Below, piece after piece: positions 45,015-54,022 of a DNA stretch of 64,000 nt. Made by a program: the position numbers and the translations under genes. Numbering within the stretch: position 1 is the first letter of the stretch; each line of letters begins with the position of its first letter. A model generated the notes under the pieces. It saw only the letters and a list, made by a program, of their open reading frames with translations, had not been told where the DNA came from and searched no databases. Origin of the DNA: Pandoraea anhela. Lineage in GTDB: Bacteria > Pseudomonadota > Gammaproteobacteria > Burkholderiales > Burkholderiaceae. Location: NCBI RefSeq assembly GCF_902459655.1, contig NZ_CABPSB010000003.1, positions 62,001 through 126,000 on the forward strand, in the 5' to 3' direction.

Positions 45015-45752
45015 ATGAAATTGCGTCACATCCTGTTCACGATGGCGCTGGCCGTCACCTGCTCGACCAAGGTCTTTGCCGCCGACGACGTGCTGCGTGT
45101 CGCCACCGACGCGACCTTCCCGCCGTTCGAATACGTGGAAAACGGTAAGCGTACCGGTTTCGACGTCGAGATGATCGAAGCGCTGGGCAAGGCCATGGGC
45201 AAGAAGGTCGAGTGGACGGATATCGATTTCAAGGGCCTGATTCCGGCCGTGCTGGCCAAGCGTGTCGACGTGGCCGCATCGGCGATCTACATCACGGACG
45301 AACGCCTAAAGGTCGTGAACTTCACGCACCCGTACTACACCGGCGGTCTGGCCATCCTGGTCAAGACCGATAACACCAGCATCAAGGAACCGGCCGACCT
45401 GAACGGCAAAAATGTCTCGGTGCAGGTCGGCACGAAGTCGGTGCAGTTCCTGAAGGACAGCTATCCGAAGGTCTCGCGCGTGGAAGTCGAGAAGAACGAT
45501 CAGATGTTCGAACTCGTGAAGATCGGCCGTGCCGACGCCGCGGTAACGGGCAAGCCGGCCGCGCTGCTCTACGCGAAGGCCAATCCGAGCGTAAAGGTGC
45601 TCGACAAGACGCTGACCGTCGAGCGCTACGGCTTCGCGCTGCGCAAGGAAGACAAGGCGCTGACCGAAGACATGAACAAGGCGCTGGAAAAGGTGCGCGC
45701 CGACGGCACCTACGCTGCGCTGGTCACGAAGTATTTCGGTTCGTCGAAGTAA
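45015..45752 (+). CDS. Polar amino-acid ABC transporter substrate-binding protein
   Basis: 245 aa. Signal peptide ends KVFA, then ADDVLRVATDATFPPFEYVENGKRTGFDVEMIEALGKAMG, the family-3 solute-binding start (position about 22-62). IYITDERLKVVNFTHPYYTGG and VQVGTKSVQFLKDSYP are family signatures. Ligand cannot be read directly. The downstream formimidoylglutamase suggests histidine or glutamate-type substrates. Confidence 0.93.
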   Translation: MKLRHILFTMALAVTCSTKVFAADDVLRVATDATFPPFEYVENGKRTGFDVEMIEALGKAMGKKVEWTDIDFKGLIPAVLAKRVDVAASAIYITDERLKVVNFTHPYYTGGLAILVKTDNTSIKEPADLNGKNVSVQVGTKSVQFLKDSYPKVSRVEVEKNDQMFELVKIGRADAAVTGKPAALLYAKANPSVKVLDKTLTVERYGFALRKEDKALTEDMNKALEKVRADGTYAALVTKYFGSSK

Positions 45753-45923
45753 TGCCGCAAGTCCGGGCATGACGTCGCGACGATCGTATCGATTGCGTCG
45801 ACGTCGTGACCCTCGGCAGTCTGAATCGCAATACCGGGCGGGCCGGCCGTTTCCTCTTGCGGGGCGACCTCGCCCGCCCGGGCAATAAAGCATTAGCGCA
45901 GTAGAGCAACTGACGGAGTACGC

Positions 45924-46592
45924 ATGGAACTCGATTTTTCGCCGGTGTGGGCAAACTGGCCCGACCTCGCGCGCGGGGCGCTCGTTACCATCGAGGTGAC
46001 GGCATGTGCGCTGGCCCTGGGCTGTGTGCTGGGTTTGCTGGTCGGCATGGGCCGCCTCAATCCGGCCAACCGCATTCGCTACGGCATCTGTACCGCTTAT
46101 GTCACGTTCATTCGCGGCACGCCGCTGCTGGTGCAGCTCTTTATCCTGTTCTTCGGTCTGCCGCAGTTCAACATTCTGCTGCCTGCGTTCGTGTGCGGCG
46201 TACTGGGCCTGGGCATCTACAGCGGTGCTTACGTCTCGGAAATCGTACGCGGCGCCATTCAGTCGATCGAACGGGGTCAGATGGAAGCCGCCCGTTCGCT
46301 CGGCATGCCTTACGGCATGGCCATGCGCTCGGTGATCCTGCCGCAGGCAATCGTGCGCATGATCCCGCCGCTGGGCAATGAATTCATCGCGCTGATCAAG
46401 AACTCCGCCCTTGTGTCGCTGCTCACGATTCATGACGTGATGCACGAAGGCCAGAAGATCATCAGCGTGTCGTATCGCTCGCTGGAAGTGTATCTGGCGA
46501 TTGCTTTCGTTTATCTGATTCTGACCGGTGTTACCACGTTGCTGTTGCAGCGCGCCGAGAAGTCCCTGCGTGCCGGAGGTGCCGTGCAATGA
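45924..46592 (+). CDS. Amino-acid ABC transporter permease (HisM/GlnP family)
   Basis: 222 aa, five helices. The EAA loop is in [25 protein letters not shown], and [21 protein letters not shown] is diagnostic of polar amino-acid permeases. Only one permease gene is present, so it likely works as a homodimer. It overlaps the ATPase gene by 4 bp. Confidence 0.95.
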   Translation: MELDFSPVWANWPDLARGALVTIEVTACALALGCVLGLLVGMGRLNPANRIRYGICTAYVTFIRGTPLLVQLFILFFGLPQFNILLPAFVCGVLGLGIYSGAYVSEIVRGAIQSIERGQMEAARSLGMPYGMAMRSVILPQAIVRMIPPLGNEFIALIKNSALVSLLTIHDVMHEGQKIISVSYRSLEVYLAIAFVYLILTGVTTLLLQRAEKSLRAGGAVQ

Positions 46593-47371
46593 GCGAAGTC
46601 AAGACAGTCACCGGCGCCCCGATCCTTAAGATCGAAGGGCTGGGCAAGGCATACGGCAGTCATCAGGTCCTCAAGGGCATCGATTTCGCCGTCGAGGCAC
46701 GTCAGGTCGTCGTGGTCATCGGCCCGAGCGGGTCGGGCAAGAGCACGTTCCTGCGTTGCTGCAACGGACTCGAGACGGCCGAGCAGGGCACCATCGAAAT
46801 CGTCGGCAAGAAGCTCGTCGACCACGGCAAGATGATGGGCGAGCACGCGCTCAACCAACTGCGCACGGACGTGGGCATGGTGTTCCAGTCGTTCAACCTG
46901 TTTCCGCATCTGACGGTGCTCGACAACGTCACGCTGGCACCGAAGAAGCTGCGCGGCCTGAAAAGCGCCGAGGCGGACACGCTGGCCCGCGAACTGCTGA
47001 CCAAGGTCGGGCTGGCGGCAAAGGCCGACGTCTACCCGGGCACGCTCTCGGGCGGCCAGAAGCAGCGCGTGGCGATTGCCCGTGCGCTCGCCATGCAGCC
47101 GCAGGTCATGCTGTTCGACGAGCCGACGTCGGCGCTCGATCCGGAGCTGGTCGGCGAAGTGCTGCAAGTCATGAAGGCGCTCGCGAACGACGGCATGACG
47201 ATGCTCGTCGTCACGCACGAAATGGGCTTTGCCCGCGAAGTGGCCGATGTCGTGGTGGTGATGGATCAGGGTCGGATCATCGAAGCCGGTCCGCCGGAGC
47301 AGATTTTCACGGCGCCGCGAGAGGCGCGCACGCGTGAGTTTCTGCAAGCGGTGATTACGCGTTCGGCGTAA
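46589..47371 (+). CDS. Amino-acid ABC transporter ATP-binding protein (HisP/GlnQ family)
   Basis: 260 aa. Walker [11 protein letters not shown]-loop [14 protein letters not shown], signature [15 protein letters not shown], Walker [16 protein letters not shown]-loop [12 protein letters not shown]. Overlaps the permease (ATGA). Completes the importer with the genes at 45015 and 45924. Confidence 0.96.
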   Translation: MSEVKTVTGAPILKIEGLGKAYGSHQVLKGIDFAVEARQVVVVIGPSGSGKSTFLRCCNGLETAEQGTIEIVGKKLVDHGKMMGEHALNQLRTDVGMVFQSFNLFPHLTVLDNVTLAPKKLRGLKSAEADTLARELLTKVGLAAKADVYPGTLSGGQKQRVAIARALAMQPQVMLFDEPTSALDPELVGEVLQVMKALANDGMTMLVVTHEMGFAREVADVVVVMDQGRIIEAGPPEQIFTAPREARTREFLQAVITRSA

Positions 47372-47410
47372 TCGTCTGGGCTCGCGCGAATCACGGGATC
47401 GAGACGCTTG

Positions 47411-47476
47411 ATGAGGTCGATTGAGGTCGATTGAGGTCGATGAGGTCGATGAGGTCGATGAGATCGATGGGGTCGG
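47411..47476. repeat. 9/10-bp tandem repeat (GAGGTCGAT)
   Basis: About seven copies of (T)TGAGGTCGA; the first units are 10 bp and the later ones 9 bp, with the last two diverged. Between the ABC ATPase and hutG. Confidence 0.85.
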
Positions 47477-47548
47477 CAAGACAGGTGCGATGGGCGCGGG
47501 CCGGACGGTAGTTCGGTAACGATCAGGTAAGGCAAGGCAGGAAAACGT

Positions 47549-48505
47549 ATGACAATCGATCGAGCGGTCTGGCAAGGCCGTGTGGATACCGGCGAGACCG
47601 GCCATACGCTGCGTCTGCATCAGGTACTGCGGGATTACGAGGCGAGCGACGCATCGGAAGTCGCAGGCGGCGCCGTGGTGCTGGGCTTTTGCAGCGATGA
47701 AGGGGTACGCCGCAATCACGGTCGCCAGGGCGCGGTCGCCGGGCCGGACATGCTGCGCCGCGCGCTCGCGAGTCTGCCGGTGCAGGGCACGCCCGCCGTG
47801 TTCGACGGCGGCAACATCGTCTGTGTGGACGACCGTCTCGAAGCGGCGCAAGCCGCGTTGGGACACCGCGTGGCCGAAGTGCTGGCGGCGGGGGCGCGTC
47901 CGGTGGTGTTGGGCGGTGGTCACGAAATCGCTTACGGCACATTCCTCGGCGTGGCCGAACACTACGGCGACCGACTGCGCGACGAGCCGATACTGATCCT
48001 CAACTTCGACGCCCACTTCGACCTTCGCGCACAGCCCACGGCCAGCTCCGGCACGCCGTTCTGGCAGATATCGCAATTGCTCGCGGGGCGGCAGGCGCCG
48101 TTCCGGTATGTTTGCCTCGGCGTGAGTCGATATAGCAATACGCAAGCGTTGTTCGAGCGCGCCGAGTCGCTGGACGTCGATTACTGGCTCGACGAGACGA
48201 TGCTCGCGCACCGTCTGCCGCAAATGTGCGAACAGTTGGAAAAGAAGCTCGCGAAGGCGAGTCACGTCTATCTGACCATCGACATGGACGTGCTGCCGGG
48301 CGAGAAGGCGCCGGGCGTGTCGGCGCTGGCGGCACACGGCGTGGCCCTCGAAGTCGTGGAGGCGCTCATCGGGGTCGTGCGCCGTTCGGGCAAGCTTCGT
48401 GTGGCGGACATCGCCGAGTACAACCCGACATACGACCGCGATGGTCTGACGGCGCGTGTCGGGGCGCGCTTGCTGCATCCGCTGATCACGCAGTTGGAGG
48501 ACTGA
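47549..48505 (+). CDS. hutG: Formimidoylglutamase
   Basis: Mn-dependent ureohydrolase releasing formamide from N-formimidoyl-L-glutamate in histidine breakdown, 318 aa. Metal ligands: GGGHEIAYG, NFDAHFDLR and TIDMDVLPGEKAPGVS. The rest of the hut pathway is not in the window. Its position behind an IclR regulator and polar amino-acid importer suggests a local histidine-uptake and catabolism unit. An agmatinase-like activity is less likely given the HutG-type N-terminus. Confidence 0.9.
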   Translation: MTIDRAVWQGRVDTGETGHTLRLHQVLRDYEASDASEVAGGAVVLGFCSDEGVRRNHGRQGAVAGPDMLRRALASLPVQGTPAVFDGGNIVCVDDRLEAAQAALGHRVAEVLAAGARPVVLGGGHEIAYGTFLGVAEHYGDRLRDEPILILNFDAHFDLRAQPTASSGTPFWQISQLLAGRQAPFRYVCLGVSRYSNTQALFERAESLDVDYWLDETMLAHRLPQMCEQLEKKLAKASHVYLTIDMDVLPGEKAPGVSALAAHGVALEVVEALIGVVRRSGKLRVADIAEYNPTYDRDGLTARVGARLLHPLITQLED

Positions 48506-48554
48506 GTGGCCTGAAAGGTTATTTGCGCCGTTCGCAGGACTTCTGCGCGACAAT

Positions 48555-48597
48555 AGGGCGGGCGATCGCATCATCGATCGCCCGCCCTATTTGTTTG
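48555..48597 (+). terminator. Strong terminator after hutG
   Basis: AGGGCGGGCGATCG-CATCAT-CGATCGCCCGCCCT, a 14-bp perfect stem followed by ATTTGTTT. A 14-bp ATTTGTTTGGTGCA unit is then tandemly duplicated (48589-48616). Confidence 0.85.
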
Positions 48598-48687
48598 GTG
48601 CAATTTGTTTGGTGCAGTGCGACACGAACGGGCACACCGTGGACCGTCCGGGCGCACGCACGAACGCAGTCGACAAGCGAGGTCAAG

Positions 48688-49260
48688 ATGACAGAGCAGA
48701 CGAACTCTCCGAGCGGTACCCGTACCGAAGTCGCCACGCTGGCCGGTGGTTGTTTCTGGTGCCTCGAAGCTTGCTATCAGCAACTGGACGGCGTGACGTC
48801 CGTTGTTTCCGGCTACGAAGGCGGGCATGTCGACAAGCCGACCTACGAGCAGGTATGCCAAGGCGACACGGGCCACGCGGAAGTGGTGCAGGTGACCTAC
48901 GATCCGGACGTCGTCACGTTCGAGGAAATTCTGGTCGTGTTCTTCCAGATCCACGATCCGACCACGCTCAATCGTCAGGGCAACGATATCGGCACGCAGT
49001 ATCGCTCGGCGATCTTCTATCACAACGACGCTCAGAAGACGGCTGCCGACCATCTCATCGCCGAGTTGATGGCGGAGATGACGTATCCGCATCCGATAGT
49101 CACGCAAGTCGTGCCGACGCAAACGTTCTGGCCGGCCGAGGCCTATCACCAGAACTACTTCCGTCAGCATCCCGATCAGGGGTACTGCGCTTATGTCGTG
49201 GCGCCGAAGCTCAAGAAATTCCGCGAGAAGTTCGCGCGACGGCTCAAACCTGCGGCCTAA
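48688..49260 (+). CDS. msrA: Peptide methionine sulfoxide reductase A
   Basis: Repairs methionine-S-sulfoxide, 190 aa. Catalytic Cys22 is in the GGCFWC motif. VVSGYEGGHVDKPTYEQVCQG, GHAEVVQVTYDP, QYRSAIFYH and the C-terminal QGYC recycling cysteine are all present. GAGGTC lies upstream of the ATG at 48688. Single gene. Confidence 0.96.
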   Translation: MTEQTNSPSGTRTEVATLAGGCFWCLEACYQQLDGVTSVVSGYEGGHVDKPTYEQVCQGDTGHAEVVQVTYDPDVVTFEEILVVFFQIHDPTTLNRQGNDIGTQYRSAIFYHNDAQKTAADHLIAELMAEMTYPHPIVTQVVPTQTFWPAEAYHQNYFRQHPDQGYCAYVVAPKLKKFREKFARRLKPAA

Positions 49261-49363
49261 GTCGGCGGCGGACGCAGCGCGCAACGTTGCGTCCGACCGG
49301 CGTCGCGCGAGGCCGGCCGACATCGACATCGGCGACGGTCGTCGCGCTGCCCGAGTATGCCCG

Positions 49364-50464
49364 TCAAAGCAGCGTGCAGTTGTAGAGAATGTCGTGCTGC
49401 GGCGATAGCGGGTAGGGGGGTGGCTTGGGCTTCGATGCCTTGCGACGTGCGCGTTGCGCTTGCGCCTCGTGCGCCATCGTAAGGAGCGCAGGCGTTGCTG
49501 GCGTCTGCTGAATCGGAATCCGCCCCCTTGCCTTGCTTCGAATTCGCTGCGGTTCGACGCGTTGCCGGCACCGTTCGAGATGCGCGATGAATGCGTCGAT
49601 GCGTCTTGCCTCGTGTGTCGGCGCTCGCGCCGTGCCGGTCGCGCCGGCGGCGCTGTGCTCACCTGAACCGTTGACGTCGTGACCTGCGCGACGATCAAGA
49701 CCTTCACGACTGTCGTGAAGGCGCTCCGCCCCGGGAAGCGACTGCCACGTCGAGACACCCGCCGCGCCGTAATGGAAATCGAGAATCCGTTTGTGGTCGT
49801 GTGCCACTTGCGCGGCATGCGGACTCTCGCCGTCGAGGTAGGACAGTTCACGTGCGCCCGCTGCATGCAGCGCAAAATCCCCTGGCGCGTCGAGCTGCGC
49901 GAGGTCGGGAAATTGGCTACGACCGATCGCGACGATACGCGACCCGACGTCGTAGCGAAGCGCTGCGAGGGTGCCCGGCAAGTATTGCGGCTCGTCGCGC
50001 AGCAGCGAAGGGAGTCCGAGGGCTTTGAGCCATGCTTCGAGCAGGGCATCGCCCCCTTGCGGATGTAACGCGAGCGCGGTAGCGACCGAATTGCGCAGTT
50101 CGGCGTTACGCGCATAACGGCGTGACGGGCATCCGTCCTTCGGCGTGACCAACGCCGTGAGCACGTTGTGCGTGTAGTCGTCCACATGGACACCCCGGCA
50201 GCCATTCTTCGTCGGCATTTCCGGTCCCATTCCCGTCGCCATTCCCATCCCCATTTCGGTCCCCAATTCCGTCCGTAGGTCCGTCGGCACGACATGGGCG
50301 CTGGCGCCCCGCGACCCCGTCCGGATGGCGTGCCCCTCCGGTAAGCGATTCCTGATGCTCGTGAACGACGCTGCGGGACGACGGGTGGGTGCCTCTCCCG
50401 CCTTCACTTGCCAGTCGGATAATTGCGGCCAGTAGCCCGGCAGCGGTTGCGATGGTACGTGCAT
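49364..50464 (-). CDS. Unrecognised protein with C-terminal CaaX box (CTLL), paralogue A
   Basis: 366 aa; AAAGGAG precedes the ATG at 50464. I recognise no family. About residues 100-260 align with the next gene: AELR...HPQG, then GLPSLLRDEPQYLPGTLAALRYDVG, IGRSQFPDL and ILDFHYGAAG (shared core SLLRDEP.YLPGTL.ALRYD). The N-terminal 90 residues are Pro/Gly/Met-rich (GMGMATGMGPEM) and likely disordered. The last four residues are Cys-Thr-Leu-Leu before the stop, a eukaryotic prenylation-type CaaX box. There is no signal peptide or transmembrane helix. A secreted, host-acting effector is an inference from the CaaX box. Confidence 0.72.
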   Translation of the reverse strand: MHVPSQPLPGYWPQLSDWQVKAGEAPTRRPAASFTSIRNRLPEGHAIRTGSRGASAHVVPTDLRTELGTEMGMGMATGMGPEMPTKNGCRGVHVDDYTHNVLTALVTPKDGCPSRRYARNAELRNSVATALALHPQGGDALLEAWLKALGLPSLLRDEPQYLPGTLAALRYDVGSRIVAIGRSQFPDLAQLDAPGDFALHAAGARELSYLDGESPHAAQVAHDHKRILDFHYGAAGVSTWQSLPGAERLHDSREGLDRRAGHDVNGSGEHSAAGATGTARAPTHEARRIDAFIAHLERCRQRVEPQRIRSKARGRIPIQQTPATPALLTMAHEAQAQRARRKASKPKPPPYPLSPQHDILYNCTLL

Positions 50465-50489
50465 GAGGACACTCCTTTAAGTGAAAGCG

Positions 50490-51332
50490 TCAGAGAATCG
50501 AGCAGATCAGGTCGTTCTGCCGGGTGTCGAGCGGCGAGAACGCATGCGGGCGTGAAGCGCTGTTTCGTGACGTGCGGCCCGGATCGTCGCGATGACGACA
50601 GCGCGCGAGTTGCGCGGTGAAATCGGATAGCTGCGTTTCGTCTTGCGCGGCGTTGGCGTATCCGACCGGGGGCAACGCCGTGTGAGCACGCATGCCGACG
50701 GCTCGGTAATGAAAGTCGAGGATCGACGCGTGGTCCCGCCGGACGCGCGGCGCGTGACGATTCCCTTCGTGCAGAAAGGCGAGTTCGCTCTCGCCCGCGA
50801 ACAGATACTCGGCCTGCCCCGGGGGCTCGCTCCCGGGAAACTCGAAGCGTCCGATACGCACGCTGTTTGCGCCGATGTCATAGCGCAAGGCCGAGAGCGT
50901 GCCCGGCAGATAATCGGGCTCATCGCGCAGCAACGACGGCAAGCCCGCGGCGACGAGTTGCGCCTGCACGTCGAGCGCCCGGCCGTGGGGGTGAAACCGG
51001 AGGATTTCCGTAAGTGCTGTGCGAAGCTCGGCATTGCTTGCATACGCCCTTGGTGCACATTCCGATCGTGGCGTGACGAACTCCGCGAGCGCGTGGTCGA
51101 AGTACGCGTTGACCGGGATCAGCCGGCATTCGAAGACGCGGCGAAATGTCTCGAAAGGCGATGTTGCGGTCTGCGCACCGGCGTCGCGCTGCGGCAGTTG
51201 ATTTCTGATCTCCTGCATGTCGATAACGACCTCGTGGCGTCGGGCGCCGGCGTTCGTGGTGTTCGTGGCGTCGGCGGAAGGCGAGGGGGCGTTCGCACGC
51301 GCATGCGGGATTGCCAAAGCGAGAAACGGCAT
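50490..51332 (-). CDS. Unrecognised protein with C-terminal CaaX box (CSIL), paralogue B
   Basis: 280 aa from ATG 51332 (GGGAG upstream; earlier in-frame ATGs lack a site). Its core (AELRTALTEILRFHPHG, GLPSLLRDEPDYLPGTLSALRYDIG, SILDFHYRAVG) parallels the gene 25 bp downstream. The last four residues are Cys-Ser-Ile-Leu, a geranylgeranylation-type CaaX box. The N-terminus (MPFLALAIPHARANAPS) is short and weakly hydrophobic, not a convincing Sec signal. It is upstream in the same operon, following a 120-aa gene. Function unknown. Confidence 0.72.
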   Translation of the reverse strand: MPFLALAIPHARANAPSPSADATNTTNAGARRHEVVIDMQEIRNQLPQRDAGAQTATSPFETFRRVFECRLIPVNAYFDHALAEFVTPRSECAPRAYASNAELRTALTEILRFHPHGRALDVQAQLVAAGLPSLLRDEPDYLPGTLSALRYDIGANSVRIGRFEFPGSEPPGQAEYLFAGESELAFLHEGNRHAPRVRRDHASILDFHYRAVGMRAHTALPPVGYANAAQDETQLSDFTAQLARCRHRDDPGRTSRNSASRPHAFSPLDTRQNDLICSIL

Positions 51333-51452
51333 GGTCCATGCTCCCTTGAAAGTCATGGTGCAACGTGAGGGGGGCACTGGTGCAACGACGAGGATCGCCG
51401 GACGACCTCGGTACGCAGGCAAGACGCGACGGGAGGGCGACGGGACCGCCGC

Positions 51453-51815
51453 TTAACCGACGACGCGAACCGGCGCCCCCGCCGCCTCGGCAAACAGAAT
51501 CAGGCAGGGCTCGCTCGCATCGGTCGCATGTCCGTAGGCGGCGTCGAGATGATCGAAGTAGAACGCTTCGGCGGGGTTCTCCACGTGCTGCGTGACGACG
51601 GCGAACCGCTGATGATCGAAACGAATATCGAGAAACGTCAGGCTCGCGTAAAACCACACCACATACCCGGCAAACGGCAACGTGGCCGGCAACTTCGGCC
51701 ATGTGGCCTTGGCCGGTTCGACGCCCTTTTCCGTTACCTTTGCGTCAGCGCTCGCGGGATCGCTCTGTGCGTCCAGCCAGCGACGGTACGCCTCGCGCGC
51801 AGGGCGATGTTTCAT
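51453..51815 (-). CDS. Hypothetical protein, first gene of the CaaX-protein operon
   Basis: 120 aa from ATG 51815 with GGAG 8 nt upstream. No family recognised. It is soluble, with a hydrophobic patch (PFAGYVVWFYASLTFLDI) and an aromatic/His-rich C-terminal half (FDHQRFAVVTQHVENPAEAFYFDHLDAAYG). It lies about 120 bp upstream of paralogue B in the same direction. It could be a chaperone or partner of the two CaaX proteins, but only position supports this. Confidence 0.6.
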   Translation of the reverse strand: MKHRPAREAYRRWLDAQSDPASADAKVTEKGVEPAKATWPKLPATLPFAGYVVWFYASLTFLDIRFDHQRFAVVTQHVENPAEAFYFDHLDAAYGHATDASEPCLILFAEAAGAPVRVVG

Positions 51816-52257
51816 TGACGTGTCTCCAGAAAAGTGACGATGACGCTTTCCGAAGCGTCGAGCGATGGTGCGGCCGTTGCTCGGGCGCAGTTTTGGTGAA
51901 TGCGCCCGGGATTGACGCATTTGCATCGTTTCGCAGGGCAGCCGAAGGAAAGATGATGCCCGCGAGCGCCGTTCGTGGGGTTGAGGTGCGTCCGAAAGGG
52001 GTATCGGACAACGCCTTGGTTTCGGGCGTTAAAAAGAAACAGGGGGCGAGAAATATCAGGTTGAGTTTTTTGATGCGTCTTGTTGAAAATTTAAATGGTA
52101 AAAATTCGTTGTTGGGTCAACGGATGCGCGCCGGCGCGCAGCAAGGCGTTCCGGGCGCTTTGCTCCGGAAATGCGCGCCGCGCATGAACATTCATATATT
52201 CACTATTTTTGGCATAAAATGACGACTCTCCTCCATGAAGTCTTCAGGTAGTCCGCC
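51816..52257. other. AT-rich divergent region upstream of the CaaX operon
   Basis: 442 bp with no recognisable gene. The part at about 52020-52110 and 52185-52225 is markedly AT-rich for this replicon. It holds the promoter(s) for the MFS gene and probably the minus-strand CaaX operon. A TTGACC hexamer reads towards the operon at about 52117-52122. Confidence 0.5.
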
Positions 52258-53832
52258 GTGCGCCCCCTGCCTTTCCGCGATGCGTTGATGGCCATGATCG
52301 GCATCGCGCTCGTCAATATGCTGGTCGCCCTCGACCAGACCGTCGTCAGTACCGCCCTGCCTTCCATCGTCGCCGAACTCAAGGGATTCGAGTATTACGC
52401 CTGGATCGCGAGCATTTATCTGCTGGCCTCCGTCGTGACCGTGCCGGTCTTCGGGCGACTCGGCGATTACTTCGGGCGTCGCCGCTTCGTGATCGCTTCG
52501 GTACTGACATTCACGTTCGCCTCGCTCCTGTGCGGTCTTGCGCCCAACATGCCGTTCCTCGTGTTTGCACGGGGCTTGCAGGGCATTGGTGGCGGCATGA
52601 TGGTCGGTACGGCCTTCGCGTCGGTGCCGGACCTCTTTCCGGACGCCCGTTCACGCGTGCGCTGGCAGGTCGTGATCACGACGGCGTACGGGATCGGCAC
52701 GGCGGCGGGTCCGTCGCTGGGCGGTCTGCTCTCCGAGCACTTTGGCTGGCGCTCGACATTCTTCGTCAACCTGCCGGTCGGTCTGGCGGCGCTTTACTTC
52801 GTGTGGCGCTACCTGCCGAAATTTCCGCCAGCGCACAAGGGTGACGTGCGGGTGGACTGGCGTGGCGCGCTATGGATCGCGGTCGTGCTCGGCGGTTTTC
52901 AGGTGTTTATCGAGAACGTGCCGTCGCACGGTGCGTCGCTGGGCAATCTGGCGCTCATTGCGGCAGTCGCCATCGGATTCTGGGCGCTATTGCGCACCGA
53001 ACGTCGCGCAACGCATCCGATCGTGCCGCTGGACATGTTCCGGCACCCGCAACTCGTGGTGCTGTTCACGCTGTCGGTGCTGATCGGCTTCGTGATGTAT
53101 TCGCTGATCTTCTTTGCCCCGTTGTTGCTACAAGGCGGCTTCGGCCTGAGCCCTCAGGCGGCCGGGTTGATCGCGACGCCGATTGCCGCGTGCATTGCGC
53201 TGGGCAGCTTCATCAATACGCCGGTGGTGGTACGCCTGTCGCGCCCGACCAATATGCTGGTGATCGGGTTCTGTCTGCTGGCTGTCGCGTCGGCGGGCGT
53301 CGGTGTGTCGCATAGCGACACGCCGCACGGCCTGCTCGCGATGGCGATGGCCTGTGCCGGCATCGGCATCGGTTTCATCCTGAACAATATGAATGTATTC
53401 GGCCAGGAGATTGCCGGGCGCGAGCGCTTCGGCATTACCACGGCGTTGCTGCAATCGACCCGTATGGTCGGTGGCATGCTGGGCACGACCATCGTGGGCA
53501 CCCTGGTCAATCATCGCTATGCGAGCGGGGTGGCCGGCGCCGTGTCGGCCTACGACGGTACGCTTGCCGCCCACGCCGTGGCGCGCGCGCTCGACCCGCG
53601 CATTCTCATCGACCCGGCATTACGGGCGGACTTGCTGATCGATCTGCGCGCCATGGGCATCGATGGCGCGCCGCTGGTCGAAACCGCACGGCAGACGCTG
53701 GTGAGCGCCGTGCACGCCGGTGTGCTGCTCACGGGACTCGCCGCCATCGTTGCGGCATTGCTGGTGCGCCGCATCCGTCAGATCCAGTTTCCGAAGCGCA
53801 TCGACCGTACCGTCGTAGCCGCGCCGGATTAA
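52258..53832 (+). CDS. MFS drug exporter, DHA2 (EmrB/QacA) family
   Basis: 524 aa with 14 predicted helices, the DHA2 hallmark. Motif C and A signatures: LVALDQTVVSTALPSIV, GRLGDYFGRRR, ARGLQGIGGGMMVG and GPSLGGLLSEHFGWRSTFFVNLPVG. Start is a GTG at 52258 that opens MRPLPFRDALMAM. Proton-coupled efflux of drugs or dyes is expected. No membrane-fusion or regulator gene is attached. Confidence 0.92.
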   Translation: MRPLPFRDALMAMIGIALVNMLVALDQTVVSTALPSIVAELKGFEYYAWIASIYLLASVVTVPVFGRLGDYFGRRRFVIASVLTFTFASLLCGLAPNMPFLVFARGLQGIGGGMMVGTAFASVPDLFPDARSRVRWQVVITTAYGIGTAAGPSLGGLLSEHFGWRSTFFVNLPVGLAALYFVWRYLPKFPPAHKGDVRVDWRGALWIAVVLGGFQVFIENVPSHGASLGNLALIAAVAIGFWALLRTERRATHPIVPLDMFRHPQLVVLFTLSVLIGFVMYSLIFFAPLLLQGGFGLSPQAAGLIATPIAACIALGSFINTPVVVRLSRPTNMLVIGFCLLAVASAGVGVSHSDTPHGLLAMAMACAGIGIGFILNNMNVFGQEIAGRERFGITTALLQSTRMVGGMLGTTIVGTLVNHRYASGVAGAVSAYDGTLAAHAVARALDPRILIDPALRADLLIDLRAMGIDGAPLVETARQTLVSAVHAGVLLTGLAAIVAALLVRRIRQIQFPKRIDRTVVAAPD

Positions 53833-53905
53833 TGCCGGTGTGATCTCCGAATGATCCGAAAAGCCGTTGGGCGTTGTCCGATCCGACATTGCCTGACGGC
53901 GCAAA

Positions 53906-53937
53906 AACGGGCGCTAGCGGGGCAAAACGCCCGTGAA
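53906..53937 (+). terminator. Weak hairpin after the MFS gene
   Basis: ACGGGCG...CGCCCGT stem of 7 bp with an A-rich loop and no T-tract, between the MFS and fabV genes. Confidence 0.35.
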
Positions 53938-54022
53938 ATGCTTGGTCGGCCCCGACCTCGTTTACAATGCGCGGTGTTTGCCGGGTGAGCCGGCATCACC
54001 GAATTTTGTGAACGAGGTTTCC

